A DNA stretch of 64,000 bases from Pseudomonas fragi. Lineage in GTDB: Bacteria; Pseudomonadota; Gammaproteobacteria; Pseudomonadales; Pseudomonadaceae. The notes beneath the pieces are model-generated. The model was not told where the DNA came from. It did no database searches and was given only the letters and a program-made list of their open reading frames with translations. Within the stretch, counting starts at the first letter, position 1. The number at the start of each line of letters is the position of its first letter. The DNA lies in contig NZ_CP104861.1 of assembly GCF_025426255.1 (NCBI RefSeq), positions 1,054,001 to 1,118,000 on the forward strand. The letters are read 5' to 3'. Below are positions 9,471 through 17,433 of this stretch, piece after piece. A program made the position numbers and the translations under genes.

Positions 9471-11933
9471 TTACTTTCCGGGCACCAGGGTCAGGCGGGT
9501 CTTGCCGTAGGCTTTGTCGAAGTTCTGCGGCTGCATCGGGAAGCTGATGTACTGCCCTTTGAGCCACGGGTCTATGCCGTCGGTGTAGTGCGGGCTGGCC
9601 GGGTTGCTGGATTGCCCGGTGCTGTTTTGCCCCATCATCGGTTCGATTTGCCCGAAGTCGACGATCATGCGCATTGCCGGAATCAGCGTAGCGTCGAAGC
9701 TTGAGCCCGCGATGTTGTAAGCCGCGGTGTTCAGCGTGGTGTGATCGCCGCCTGCCATGACCGGGCCGTAAACCGTCTGGCCATTGGCATTACTCCACAC
9801 GTAGCGATGTAACTTGCCCCACTGCCACGCCCTGTGGTCGCTGCCCAGCAACGTGTCGCCGGTGCTGATGGCGCCAGCCAGGCTGCGGGCCAGAATGGCT
9901 GGTTTGTCTTCTTTTTGCGGGGTGCGGATGTCGTCCCAGAAGGGGCTGTCCTCGCGGCCGAGCAAGTGGTCTGCCAGAGCCGAGTACGACAGATTGCTGT
10001 TGGCGACAAATGCCTTCCAGCTGGCGCTGCTCTCGGGGCCCAGTTCATCAAGGAAGATTTGCCGGGTACTTTCCTGCAAAAACAGTTCGTACAAAGCTGC
10101 ATCGGCCGAGGTAGGGCTGAGTTTTCCGTCGAAAGCCATCAATCGGCCAAGAGCTTCGCGGGCTTTCGCCTGCTCGGCTGCGGGCATTGCCGCGATCGCC
10201 TGTTTGAGTGGTTGCGCCATGCCGGGTGCGGCCAGCATGGTTTTCAGCTTGGCCGCAAACAGGGTGGTTTGGTCGTACTGCATCGCGATCATGCTGCGTG
10301 CATCCTGCTTGCCGCTGCCTGCCAACTGCGCAAGGCGCTCGCCGCGTTCAGGCGCTAGCCACGAGTTGGACAGTTGCATGCCGTAGCCATAGGCGGCCGT
10401 GCGCTGGTTGGCCGTGCCCAGCCAGCCTTGGGCCGGGTCCTGATCGTAGGGGTGCAGCATCGGGTCGGCGTAACCCTCCCAGTCGTAGCGGCTGTCCCAG
10501 CCCGGGGACGGGAACAGGCCAAGGCCTTCGCGGCGATTGGGGTAGAGCCCGGTTACTTGCCAGCCAATGTGATTGGCGTCGGCGTACATTAAATTCAGCG
10601 CTACAGCGCGGATTTCGCGACTGGCGTCCGAGGCTTTTTCGCTGTCCTGGGCGCGGGACAGGTCGAAAAATGCATCAAGCGACTTGTCGCCCTTCAAGTC
10701 CGGTGTTTGCAGGGCAAGGCCAAGGCTGCTGTTCAGCGCATTGGGGCTGCCTACGGCGCTATTGAGCAGCGGCCCGTGGCGGGTTTCGTAAATGGCCTCG
10801 CGAATCGGGCGCTGGCCTTTGACGAAGAAGGTTTCGTTGCGCACCGTTGCCGGTAGCCATTTTCCGTCAGCCAAGTAGTACAGACTGTTGCCTTGGCGTT
10901 TGAGTTTTTCCAGGAACACGTCCTGGTTGTCGCCCATGGCCATGCTCATGCCCCATGCCACCTTGCCGTTGAAACCGGCAAACAGGGTCGGCAAGCCTGC
11001 GATGGTTGCCCCCGCAGCCTGGTATTTAGGCGCGCGAATTTGTACGTAAGTCCATGCCGAAGGTACGCCGATGGGCTGGTGGATATCGTTGGCCAGCAGG
11101 CTTTTGCCACTGCGGCTGCGCTGCGGGCCAATTGCCCAGTCACTCGATGCTGTGACCCCGGGCAGGCTCAGTTGTGTCACCTGTTCAAGGGCTTGGGCCA
11201 CTGCATTCAAACCTTGCAGCTGGCTACCCAGGGCCAGGCCTTTGAGCTTGTCGGCTTCGCCGGTGGGCAGGGCTTCGTTGGGATAGGTCGGTGTCAGCCA
11301 CGCCAGTTTTTCAGTACCGGCTTTTTGTGCCAGTACCAGCGAGTTGAGTTCTTCTTGCAGATTGACCGACATCCCGAAGTTCAGCAGGCTGAAAATCAGC
11401 GCCGAGTCTTCAGGTTTCCAGTATTCGACTGTATAGCTGGCTTGCGCGAGATCAGCCGGGAGCTTGTCGCGGTAGCGGAACAGGTAGGCGTTGACCCCAC
11501 GGGCGTAGACCTCGAAAAACTTTTTAAGGCGCGGGGACGAACTTTTATACAGTTCGTCAGCGTTCTTTTTCAGATTGATGCTGCGCATCAACCGGTCGCT
11601 TTCCAATGCATCGGCACCGTTCAACTCGGCCAGCCTGCCTTGTGCCAGCAAGCGCAAGCGCACCATCTGGCTGATACGGTCGCCGGCGTGTACGTAACCC
11701 AAGGTGAACAGGGCGTCATGAAAACTGCTGCTTTCGATCAGCGGCATACCCTGGCTGTTGCGGCGCACCGAGACATTTTGCGCCAGCCCTTTGAGCGGTT
11801 GCATGCCAGAGGTTGGCACCAGGCTTTCAACGGAATGAGTGTTTATCTGGCAACCGGTCAAGCCCAACAGGCTGGCCACTGCCGCGGCAACGCCGAACCG
11901 GGGTAGAAAATGAGTAAGGGCTGGCGAGGCCAT
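9471..11933 (-). CDS. quiP: QuiP-like N-acyl amide hydrolase (penicillin acylase family)
   Basis: An 820-residue N-terminal-nucleophile hydrolase precursor. A signal peptide ends in a lipobox (LTGC, C28), so it is probably lipid-anchored in the envelope. The segment up to about 262 would be the alpha chain plus spacer, and S263 in [10 protein letters not shown] aligns with the catalytic N-terminal serine of the beta chain (SNxW-type in penicillin G acylase). Length and sequence agree with QuiP (PA1032) as I recall it, which degrades long-chain acyl-homoserine lactones. Assignment to QuiP rather than HacB or PvdQ is my judgement. It is followed by an M14-type deacylase. Confidence 0.85.
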   Translation of the reverse strand: MASPALTHFLPRFGVAAAVASLLGLTGCQINTHSVESLVPTSGMQPLKGLAQNVSVRRNSQGMPLIESSSFHDALFTLGYVHAGDRISQMVRLRLLAQGRLAELNGADALESDRLMRSINLKKNADELYKSSSPRLKKFFEVYARGVNAYLFRYRDKLPADLAQASYTVEYWKPEDSALIFSLLNFGMSVNLQEELNSLVLAQKAGTEKLAWLTPTYPNEALPTGEADKLKGLALGSQLQGLNAVAQALEQVTQLSLPGVTASSDWAIGPQRSRSGKSLLANDIHQPIGVPSAWTYVQIRAPKYQAAGATIAGLPTLFAGFNGKVAWGMSMAMGDNQDVFLEKLKRQGNSLYYLADGKWLPATVRNETFFVKGQRPIREAIYETRHGPLLNSAVGSPNALNSSLGLALQTPDLKGDKSLDAFFDLSRAQDSEKASDASREIRAVALNLMYADANHIGWQVTGLYPNRREGLGLFPSPGWDSRYDWEGYADPMLHPYDQDPAQGWLGTANQRTAAYGYGMQLSNSWLAPERGERLAQLAGSGKQDARSMIAMQYDQTTLFAAKLKTMLAAPGMAQPLKQAIAAMPAAEQAKAREALGRLMAFDGKLSPTSADAALYELFLQESTRQIFLDELGPESSASWKAFVANSNLSYSALADHLLGREDSPFWDDIRTPQKEDKPAILARSLAGAISTGDTLLGSDHRAWQWGKLHRYVWSNANGQTVYGPVMAGGDHTTLNTAAYNIAGSSFDATLIPAMRMIVDFGQIEPMMGQNSTGQSSNPASPHYTDGIDPWLKGQYISFPMQPQNFDKAYGKTRLTLVPGK

Positions 11934-12044
11934 GGCAAAGCTCCTGCGGGGGTGGTGTCATCGAAAGCCGCTACGTTAGTGAGGCCGATGACACCGTGCA
12001 AGCGCTATCTTGGGGTGTTGAAGTGCCTTGCCGTGCGCGAAAAC

Positions 12045-12137
12045 TGTAGCCGCTGCCCAATGCTGCGATAAGGTCCTAAGGGCCTTCACATCACAGAGCC
12101 GCTCCGCGGCCCATCGCAGCCTGCGGCAGCGGCTACA
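12045..12137. repeat. Long palindromic repeat (TGTAGCCGCTGCC type)
   Basis: TGTAGCCGCTGCC at the left end pairs with GGCAGCGGCTACA at the right end; an inner arm (TGCGATAAGG / CCATCGCAGC) is imperfect. It belongs to the same family as the elements at 16713, 29341 and 56133, and lies between the acylase and GST genes. Confidence 0.8.
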
Positions 12138-12152
12138 CACAGCCTGATTTGG

Positions 12153-12794
12153 TTACTTGGGCGGGTTGATTTTATCTACCAGCGCGTAGGCACGTTCTGT
12201 TGCTGGGCGCGCCTTGACGCGGTGGAACCACACCTTCAATGCCGGGAAGTCATCCAGGTTCTGGCCCTGGAATTCATGGGGCACGATCCACGGGTAAATC
12301 GCCATATCGGCGATGCTGTACTCGGCTCCAGCGACAAATTCCCGGCCTTCCAGCTGTTTGTTCAAAACGCGATACAGGCGGGCGGTTTCATCGGTGTAGC
12401 GTTTGATCGCATAAGGGATTTTTTCAGGCGCGAAGCGATTGAAGTGATGATTTTGCCCGGCCATTGGCCCCAGGCCGCCCATCTGCCAGAACAGCCACTG
12501 CAGTGCCATTTGCCGACCGCGCAGATCCTGGGGCAAAAACTGCCCGGTTTTTTCCGCGAGGTATAACAGGATGGCGCCGGATTCAAACAGCGACAGCGGT
12601 TCGCCGCCATCTGCCGGTGCCTGATCGACAATGGCAGGAATACGATTGTTCGGGGCAATCTTGAGAAAATCCGCAGCAAACTGTTCGTTTTTGCCGATAT
12701 TGATCGGGTGAACCTTGTAGGGCAGGCCAGCTTCTTCAAGAAACAATGAGACTTTGTGGCCGTTGGGCGTGGTCCAGTAATAAAGATCGATCAT
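12153..12794 (-). CDS. Glutathione S-transferase, YfcG/YghU-like
   Basis: A 213-residue cytosolic GST. The thioredoxin-like N-terminal domain (about 1-85) begins MIDLYYWTTPNGHKVSLFLEE with the Asn/Thr cluster typical of nu-class enzymes. It contains the cis-proline stretch NNRIPAIVD and the glutathione-contacting LFESGAILLYLAE. The helical C-terminal domain covers about 95-205 and includes the N-capping box ADMAIYPW. Nu-class enzymes such as YfcG have disulfide-bond reductase activity; that is inferred, not shown. It appears monocistronic. Confidence 0.92.
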   Translation of the reverse strand: MIDLYYWTTPNGHKVSLFLEEAGLPYKVHPINIGKNEQFAADFLKIAPNNRIPAIVDQAPADGGEPLSLFESGAILLYLAEKTGQFLPQDLRGRQMALQWLFWQMGGLGPMAGQNHHFNRFAPEKIPYAIKRYTDETARLYRVLNKQLEGREFVAGAEYSIADMAIYPWIVPHEFQGQNLDDFPALKVWFHRVKARPATERAYALVDKINPPK

Positions 12795-12905
12795 GAAGGG
12801 CTCCAGAAGGGGATTTTCACGCAGCTACATGGGCTGTCAGTTTTACTCCCAAAAGCGCGTCGGATGAAAGCAAGTGCTGGCTTCTGAAGCGGATTTTTCA
12901 TAAAG

Positions 12906-12950
12906 CAAAAACACAAACGCCGCACGTGCTCAAGGCAGGTGCGGCGTGTG
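12906..12950 (-). terminator. Terminator downstream of SEC-C gene
   Basis: Read leftward, CACACGCCGCAC pairs with GTGCGGCGTTTGTG and is followed by a T run (AAAAACAC on the + strand). It would end the leftward transcript of the genes at 12968-14683. Confidence 0.75.
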
Positions 12951-12967
12951 CAGGGCTTCCGGAAGGA

Positions 12968-13177
12968 TCAGGCGCCGTGGCACTTCTTGAATTTTTTGCT
13001 GCTGCCGCATGGGCATGGATCGTTGCGGCCAACGTCTTTCAGCTCGTTGCGCACAGGCTCTTGAGGTGCATGGCCGCAATGCGGGCCATGTACATGACCG
13101 TTGTCGTGGTCATGGGTGTGACCATGATCATGATCGTGGTTGCAGTCGGGGCCATGAACGTGGGGTTGTTGGGTCAT
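12968..13177 (-). CDS. His-rich SEC-C metal-binding mini-protein
   Basis: A 69-residue protein. The first 40 residues are dominated by His, Asp, Gly and Asn in [11 protein letters not shown] repeats plus two Cys, a typical Ni/Zn/Co chelating composition. The C-terminus is an intact SEC-C zinc motif ([16 protein letters not shown]), as found at the SecA C-terminus. No signal peptide. It sits directly downstream of the LEA-type lipoprotein gene (7 bp) and near a second SEC-C protein (13705). A metal-buffering or metallochaperone role is an inference. Confidence 0.85.
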   Translation of the reverse strand: MTQQPHVHGPDCNHDHDHGHTHDHDNGHVHGPHCGHAPQEPVRNELKDVGRNDPCPCGSSKKFKKCHGA

Positions 13178-13184
13178 TGCTCAA

Positions 13185-13670
13185 TCACTCTGGAATAAAA
13201 TCGCCGGGGATTATCTCGCCTTTACGCGTCAGGTGCACGTCGTAACCGTAGAACAGGCCGGTTTCCAGCGTGCCCTCGAATCGATACGGGATGGGCCGGT
13301 CAGGTGATTCCAGCAATTTGACCAGCGGGCGCACATGTGGCCAAAGATTGGTACGCACAGGGATCACGAAATCTGCGTGGCTGTTGGGCTCCACGCTGAA
13401 CCACTTTTCATGCTCGCCTTCAGTCAGTTTTATCGTGCCCAAGTACACGGTGTAGCTCAAGCCGCGCACCGTAAGGGTCGAGTCATTCGGGTTGTCTACC
13501 CGGAAATGCAGCTTGAAGCGTTGCTCCAGCAGCTTGGCCTGAACCAGTTCAACCTTCACCAGGTGCACGTCAGGGTCTTTGTTGCCTGAATCGAACCAGG
13601 AACTGCATCCCGACAGCATCAGGATCATAGCCAGGGCAATTGTTTTTGTTATTCGAGCCCGAGATTCCAT
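13185..13670 (-). CDS. LEA type 2 family lipoprotein
   Basis: A 161-residue envelope protein. The N-terminus is a lipoprotein signal peptide ending LMLSGC (C22). The mature part has the LEA-2/WHy beta-sandwich signature, with LHFRVDNPNDSTLTVRGLSY as the family core and a later VPVRTNLW-type strand (here IPVRTNLW). LEA-2 proteins are stress-associated; the bacterial lipoprotein form has no defined function. Likely an operon with the SEC-C gene just downstream and the YchJ-like gene 34 bp upstream. Confidence 0.88.
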   Translation of the reverse strand: MESRARITKTIALAMILMLSGCSSWFDSGNKDPDVHLVKVELVQAKLLEQRFKLHFRVDNPNDSTLTVRGLSYTVYLGTIKLTEGEHEKWFSVEPNSHADFVIPVRTNLWPHVRPLVKLLESPDRPIPYRFEGTLETGLFYGYDVHLTRKGEIIPGDFIPE

Positions 13671-13704
13671 TCCTTACTCCTGAGAGAGCGTGCCCCTGAT
13701 CAGT

Positions 13705-14181
13705 CTATTGACCGAAAAAGCCGGCACAGCATTTTTTGAATTTAAGACCACTGGAGCATGGGCAGGCATCGTTGCGCCCGACTTTGAGCGGTACGGTGGG
13801 GTCGATGAAGAACCAGCGCCCTGAACTTTGCACAAATGACGAGCGTTCGCGGTGGCTGTGTTCGCCGTTGGCGTCGTGCCAGCGCGCAGTGAAGGTCACA
13901 AACCCATGTTCAGGCTGGCCGCCGAACACTTCGCTGTTTTCAACGGTCAACCCCAACCAGGTGCTCTGCGCGCTCCAGTCGGCAATAGCCTGGAGATCCA
14001 GCCCGGCTTGCTGCACAGGCAATGTGGTGCTGACCAGATAATCAATCAGCCCCAACACATAGGCGCTGTAACGCGAGCGCATCAGCGTTTCTGCGCTTGG
14101 GGCCGGGTGCCCGTCGTGATAATGCCCACAGCAGGCGTCCAGCAAATTGCCGCTGCCACAGGGGCAAATGGATGTACTCAT
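13705..14181 (-). CDS. YchJ-family protein with two SEC-C motifs
   Basis: A 158-residue UPF0225/YchJ-type protein. It has an N-terminal SEC-C motif ([14 protein letters not shown]), a central SnoaL/NTF2-like domain of about 100 residues ([11 protein letters not shown] ... FTARWHD) and a C-terminal SEC-C motif ([15 protein letters not shown]). The ATG at 14181 starts right before the first motif. It starts 5 bp past the end of the DUF6231 gene, which suggests translational coupling. The function is unknown; the paired zinc motifs suggest metal or partner binding. Confidence 0.9.
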   Translation of the reverse strand: MSTSICPCGSGNLLDACCGHYHDGHPAPSAETLMRSRYSAYVLGLIDYLVSTTLPVQQAGLDLQAIADWSAQSTWLGLTVENSEVFGGQPEHGFVTFTARWHDANGEHSHRERSSFVQSSGRWFFIDPTVPLKVGRNDACPCSSGLKFKKCCAGFFGQ

Positions 14182-14185
14182 TGGG

Positions 14186-14683
14186 TTACCACCAATACTT
14201 GCCGAAGTTTTCCGGGTTGGCCCAAAACCTGGCATTGAGCCAGTCTGGTACTTGTTTGTACTCGCGTAGGTCGTAAGTAAATAGGGTCAGTACTTGTTCG
14301 TCACGCTGAAAACGCTCATTGCTTTGTAGGGCAAGAGAGAAAAAGTCGGTTTCTTTCCAATCGCAGGCTGCCAGGTCTGCCAGTACGGCGATGCGACTGG
14401 CATTCAGGTTGCGAATTCCGCCCAGCAGTTCCAGCCCTGTGCGCTTTGGCAGGTGTTCCAGGCAATCGATCACCAGTGCCAGGTCAAAGCGTTGTGCCGC
14501 CAGGTCCTGTGGCAAGGCGCCGGGGGCTGCTTGGGCGACCAGTGCCTCGGGGTGCGCGGCCTGAAAGGCGGCCAGTGCCGGGAAGTTGCTGGCGCCGACG
14601 ACCAGCAGGCGCTGTGGCGCATAGCGATCAAGCAGTGCTGCCAGCGCTTGTTGGGGCGTACGCGTGGAAATATCGAGCGTCAT
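14186..14683 (-). CDS. DUF6231 methyltransferase-like protein
   Basis: A 165-residue protein resembling a short class I methyltransferase fold: [16 protein letters not shown] at about residue 30 stands where the SAM motif I would be, but the GxGxG is not intact. [17 protein letters not shown] matches the family's motif IV region (EHL). The C-terminus is aromatic ([14 protein letters not shown]). It fits the Pseudomonas DUF6231 family; catalytic activity is uncertain. First gene of a probable four-gene leftward operon ending at 12968. Confidence 0.8.
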   Translation of the reverse strand: MTLDISTRTPQQALAALLDRYAPQRLLVVGASNFPALAAFQAAHPEALVAQAAPGALPQDLAAQRFDLALVIDCLEHLPKRTGLELLGGIRNLNASRIAVLADLAACDWKETDFFSLALQSNERFQRDEQVLTLFTYDLREYKQVPDWLNARFWANPENFGKYWW

Positions 14684-14831
14684 TGAAAATCCTCAATCAG
14701 AGTGCTCAAGACTAGCCTGTGCGGGCCTCGCGGCCTAGACCCGTACTGTCACGATGCTGGCGCTTCCTTCAACCCGGGTCTTTACTTTCGGAGCATCGGC
14801 CAAACGCCGACCCCTCAGGAGAGACCCTAAT

Positions 14832-15521
14832 ATGAGCATCATCAGGACAGCAGTACCTTTGATTGTTCTCACCAGTGTGTTGACGGGCTGTGCCGGTTTA
14901 CAAAAAACCGACTGGCCTACCTGTGCCGCAGTCGGTGGTGTAGGAGGAGCGGCGTTGGGTGCAATAAAAAGCTCCGCCTGGGCCGGGGGTGGCGCCGTGT
15001 TTGGTGCGGGTATGGCCGCAGCGTATTGCTGGGTACACGGCGACGGCGATGCGGACGGTGATGGCGTCCCTGACAGCCGCGACAAGTGCCCTGACACGCC
15101 TAAAGGGGTGACAGTCGATGCCGCGGGCTGCCCGATAGTGGCAGTGGTTGTGGTTGAAACCGTGGTGGTTAAGGAGGAAACCATCGTGGTGCGTGACGTT
15201 CATTTCGAATTTAACTCCGCCAAACTGACCGCTGCCGACAAGGACAAACTGAATGTCATTGCCGCACGTCTGAAAAAAGACGCTGCCAATGCTCAGCTTA
15301 AAGTCACGGGTTATACCGACAGCGTCGGTAGCGACAGCTATAACCTGAAACTGTCCAAAGAGCGCGCCCACTCGGTGGTCGAGTACTTGATCGACAGTGG
15401 CATCCCGCGCAGCCAGTTTGTCTCCGTGGCCGGTGCGGGCGAGTCGAACCCGGTTGCCAGCAACCACACCCCGGAGGGTCGTGCCCAAAATAGACGGACC
15501 GAGATTCAGATCATTCGTTAA
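14832..15521 (+). CDS. OmpA-family outer-membrane lipoprotein
   Basis: A 229-residue protein. The signal peptide ends in a lipobox (LTGC, C20). Residues 30-70 are a Gly/Ala-rich, glycine-zipper-like segment. An acidic thrombospondin type-3-like Ca-binding stretch follows (DGDGDADGDGVPDSRDKCPD). The C-terminal 110 residues are an OmpA peptidoglycan-binding domain (VHFEFNSAKLT ... TGYTDSVGSDSYN ... NRRTEIQI) with the conserved Asp and Arg. The ATG at 14832 follows AGGAGAGACCC. It probably tethers the outer membrane to the cell wall. It is monocistronic. Confidence 0.92.
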   Translation: MSIIRTAVPLIVLTSVLTGCAGLQKTDWPTCAAVGGVGGAALGAIKSSAWAGGGAVFGAGMAAAYCWVHGDGDADGDGVPDSRDKCPDTPKGVTVDAAGCPIVAVVVVETVVVKEETIVVRDVHFEFNSAKLTAADKDKLNVIAARLKKDAANAQLKVTGYTDSVGSDSYNLKLSKERAHSVVEYLIDSGIPRSQFVSVAGAGESNPVASNHTPEGRAQNRRTEIQIIR

Positions 15522-15660
15522 AAAGGCACTGGGTGACAAGGTTCGCCGCAAGCTTGATCGGTAAGGTCAAACCCGCGGCGAATCTTTTTGTAAAGGTATC
15601 TGGCGTCGTGCTCCTGCAAGCCGTTAATGTGCGTCCAAAGAAAAATGCGAAGGCGGATAT

Positions 15661-15939
15661 ATGAAGGTGCTTTGGGGGCTGGGGAAGGCATTGACGCTGA
15701 TGTTTTGGGGGCTGGTACTGATCAATCTGTTCAAGCCCTTGATCAACCCGTTCGATTTATTGATTAACCTCGTCGGTAGCCTGTTGCTGCTGGTTCATGT
15801 GCTTGAGGTACTGCTGTTCAAAAGCCGCCTGCAGGGTCGCCCGCATCCCTGGCGTGATCGCCTGCTGATGCTTGTGTTTGGTTTTTTCCATGCTCATATC
15901 CTTCCAACCTCCTGCGAACGAGACGCCAGCCATGCGTAA
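15661..15939 (+). CDS. DUF1145 membrane protein
   Basis: A 92-residue inner-membrane protein with two to three hydrophobic helices (about 5-25, 31-53 and 68-84) and the family core FWGLVLINLFKPL. The function is unknown. Its last codons overlap by 8 bp the start of the collagen-like gene at 15932, so the two are probably translated together. Confidence 0.85.
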   Translation: MKVLWGLGKALTLMFWGLVLINLFKPLINPFDLLINLVGSLLLLVHVLEVLLFKSRLQGRPHPWRDRLLMLVFGFFHAHILPTSCERDASHA

Positions 15940-16690
15940 GTTGTGTTTGTTGGCCGCCTTGTGCAGCCCTTTTGCCCACGCTGATGTAGTACTGGTTGCA
16001 GCCAACTCGCTGATGCGCCTGCCCGCTAATGCCAGTGTGTTGCACCTGGAAAAACTGGATGTAGCTGACTACGGCACGTTGCTGATTCCGGCCGGAGTTA
16101 CCCAGGTCAATATCGACCAGCTGCAGTTGGGCCGTGAAGCACGTATCACCCTGGTGCCGTCCGAGCGCGCAATCGAGTTGCGCGTGGCTCACGCGCAATT
16201 GGGCGAAGGCAGCCAAATCAATGCCCGTGGCGCTCCCGGGACCTTCGAAAAACCTGCTCGGCCAGCGCGTGATCTGAGCTTGCGCATTGAGTCGCTGCAA
16301 GCACCGCAACTGTCCATCGATGCCCGTGGCGGTACGGGGGCGCCGGGTTTTGTCGGACTTGATGGTGGTAACGGTGATGAGCCTGGTTGCACCTGGGGTT
16401 CGGCGGGTTCCGGAGCCGATGGCGACAACGGTGGCAATGGTCATCCGGGTGCGGCTGGGGGACAGGTGCGAGTCGAACTGCCTCGCGACTACCCGGCCGA
16501 GCAGGTTAGCGTGCGGGTAGACGGTGGTGCGGGCGGTAAACCCGGTGAGGCAGGGCGCCCGGGCGCAGGCGGAAAATCCAAAGGCTGTATTGTCTACAGC
16601 ACCGATGGCGGTAAATCGGGTCGCGCAGGCCTGGTCGGGCAACCGGGTGACGTCGGTACAGCCGGCGCGGTGACTATTCAGCGGTTGTAA
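15932..16690 (+). CDS. Secreted Gly-rich collagen-like protein
   Basis: A 252-residue protein with a Sec signal peptide (MRKLCLLAALCSPFAHADV, cleavage after AHA). Residues about 25-130 form a beta-rich domain. From about 135 onward the chain is Gly, Asp, Pro and Ala rich, with many G-x-y steps (APGFVGLDGGNG, GGNGHPGAAGG, GKPGEAGRPGAGGKSKG) broken by a valine-rich strand pair. Two Cys in this part could form a disulfide. The composition matches pseudomonad proteins annotated as collagen-like. A surface or matrix role is an inference. The start follows CCAGC, a weak ribosome binding site, but overlaps the upstream gene. Confidence 0.8.
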   Translation: MRKLCLLAALCSPFAHADVVLVAANSLMRLPANASVLHLEKLDVADYGTLLIPAGVTQVNIDQLQLGREARITLVPSERAIELRVAHAQLGEGSQINARGAPGTFEKPARPARDLSLRIESLQAPQLSIDARGGTGAPGFVGLDGGNGDEPGCTWGSAGSGADGDNGGNGHPGAAGGQVRVELPRDYPAEQVSVRVDGGAGGKPGEAGRPGAGGKSKGCIVYSTDGGKSGRAGLVGQPGDVGTAGAVTIQRL

Positions 16691-16712
16691 CCCGTGCCGT
16701 ACGCAAAAAATG

Positions 16713-16860
16713 TGTAGCAGCTGCCGAAGGAACGAGGCTGCGTTCGAGCGCGAAGCGGTCGTAAACCCTGAGAGTCGGGTTTAACTGATATAGCGCAATT
16801 TCTGATTTTGCGACTGCTTCGCAGCCGGACGCAGCCTCGTTCCTTTGGCAGCTGCTACAA
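16713..16860. repeat. Long palindromic repeat (TGTAGCAGCTGCC type)
   Basis: TGTAGCAGCTGCCGAAGGAA and its near-perfect inverse (CCTTTGGCAGCTGCTACAA) bound a 148-bp element. Inner arms GAGGCTGCGT and ACGCAGCCTC and a GTCGTAAA-containing core are present. It shares its ends with elements at 12045, 29341 and 56133. Confidence 0.85.
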
Positions 16861-16870
16861 GTTGTTATTC

Positions 16871-17335
16871 TTAAAACCCCGGCCGTGCCGCGGCAATCGT
16901 CACCAACACCAGCCCCACAATCAGGTTGCACCCCACCAGGCGCCGAATCCGGCCCATCACCACAGCTCCTTCAGCCCACGCCTGAGCTTCGACGGCTTTG
17001 CGCAATTCAGGCAGTTGCAGTGACTGAATGCGGATAAACAAGGCCACCATCACTATGTACAACCCCATCATGATTTGCACATAGCGCGGGGCCGTTTCAA
17101 AACCGTTAAAGCGCATCTGTAACAGGCCCACACCGCTTATCGGCAAAATCACCACCGCGATCCATACCCAGACAAAAAAACGTTGAAACACTTCAACCCA
17201 CAGCTTTAACCGCGCAGGGCCTTCAAGGGCCGTGATAGCCGCTGGGCGCAGGATCATCCAGGCGAAAAACATGCCGCCCACCCAGATCAAGGCGGCCAAT
17301 ACATGCAGGCTGTAGGTGAGAGCAAAGGCAGTCAT
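16871..17335 (-). CDS. CopD-family membrane protein
   Basis: A 154-residue inner-membrane protein with four predicted helices (about 5-25, 53-75, 85-105 and 130-150). The N-terminal SLHVLAALIWVGGMFF is the CopD/HemJ-like signature, with a histidine that could bind heme or copper. Family members are linked to copper resistance or heme proteins; no cop neighbours are present, so the role is open. Divergent from dinG, with 98 bp between starts. Confidence 0.82.
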   Translation of the reverse strand: MTAFALTYSLHVLAALIWVGGMFFAWMILRPAAITALEGPARLKLWVEVFQRFFVWVWIAVVILPISGVGLLQMRFNGFETAPRYVQIMMGLYIVMVALFIRIQSLQLPELRKAVEAQAWAEGAVVMGRIRRLVGCNLIVGLVLVTIAAARPGF

Positions 17336-17433
17336 GGGGGTACTCCGTTCGGCGCGGGATGAATTAGCGGGGTATGATAGCGGCCATTCGAACCACTGAA
17401 AATTTATCCAGCGTTTCTTGCGCCCGAAGAATC

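Noticed and set aside
10893..11906. Open frame of 337 codons on + opposite the acylase
   Set aside because: Mirror of the quiP-like gene; no ribosome binding site and no recognisable domain.
17336..17433. LexA box upstream of dinG
   Set aside because: No CTG-N10-CAG-like site is visible in the gap between copD and dinG.
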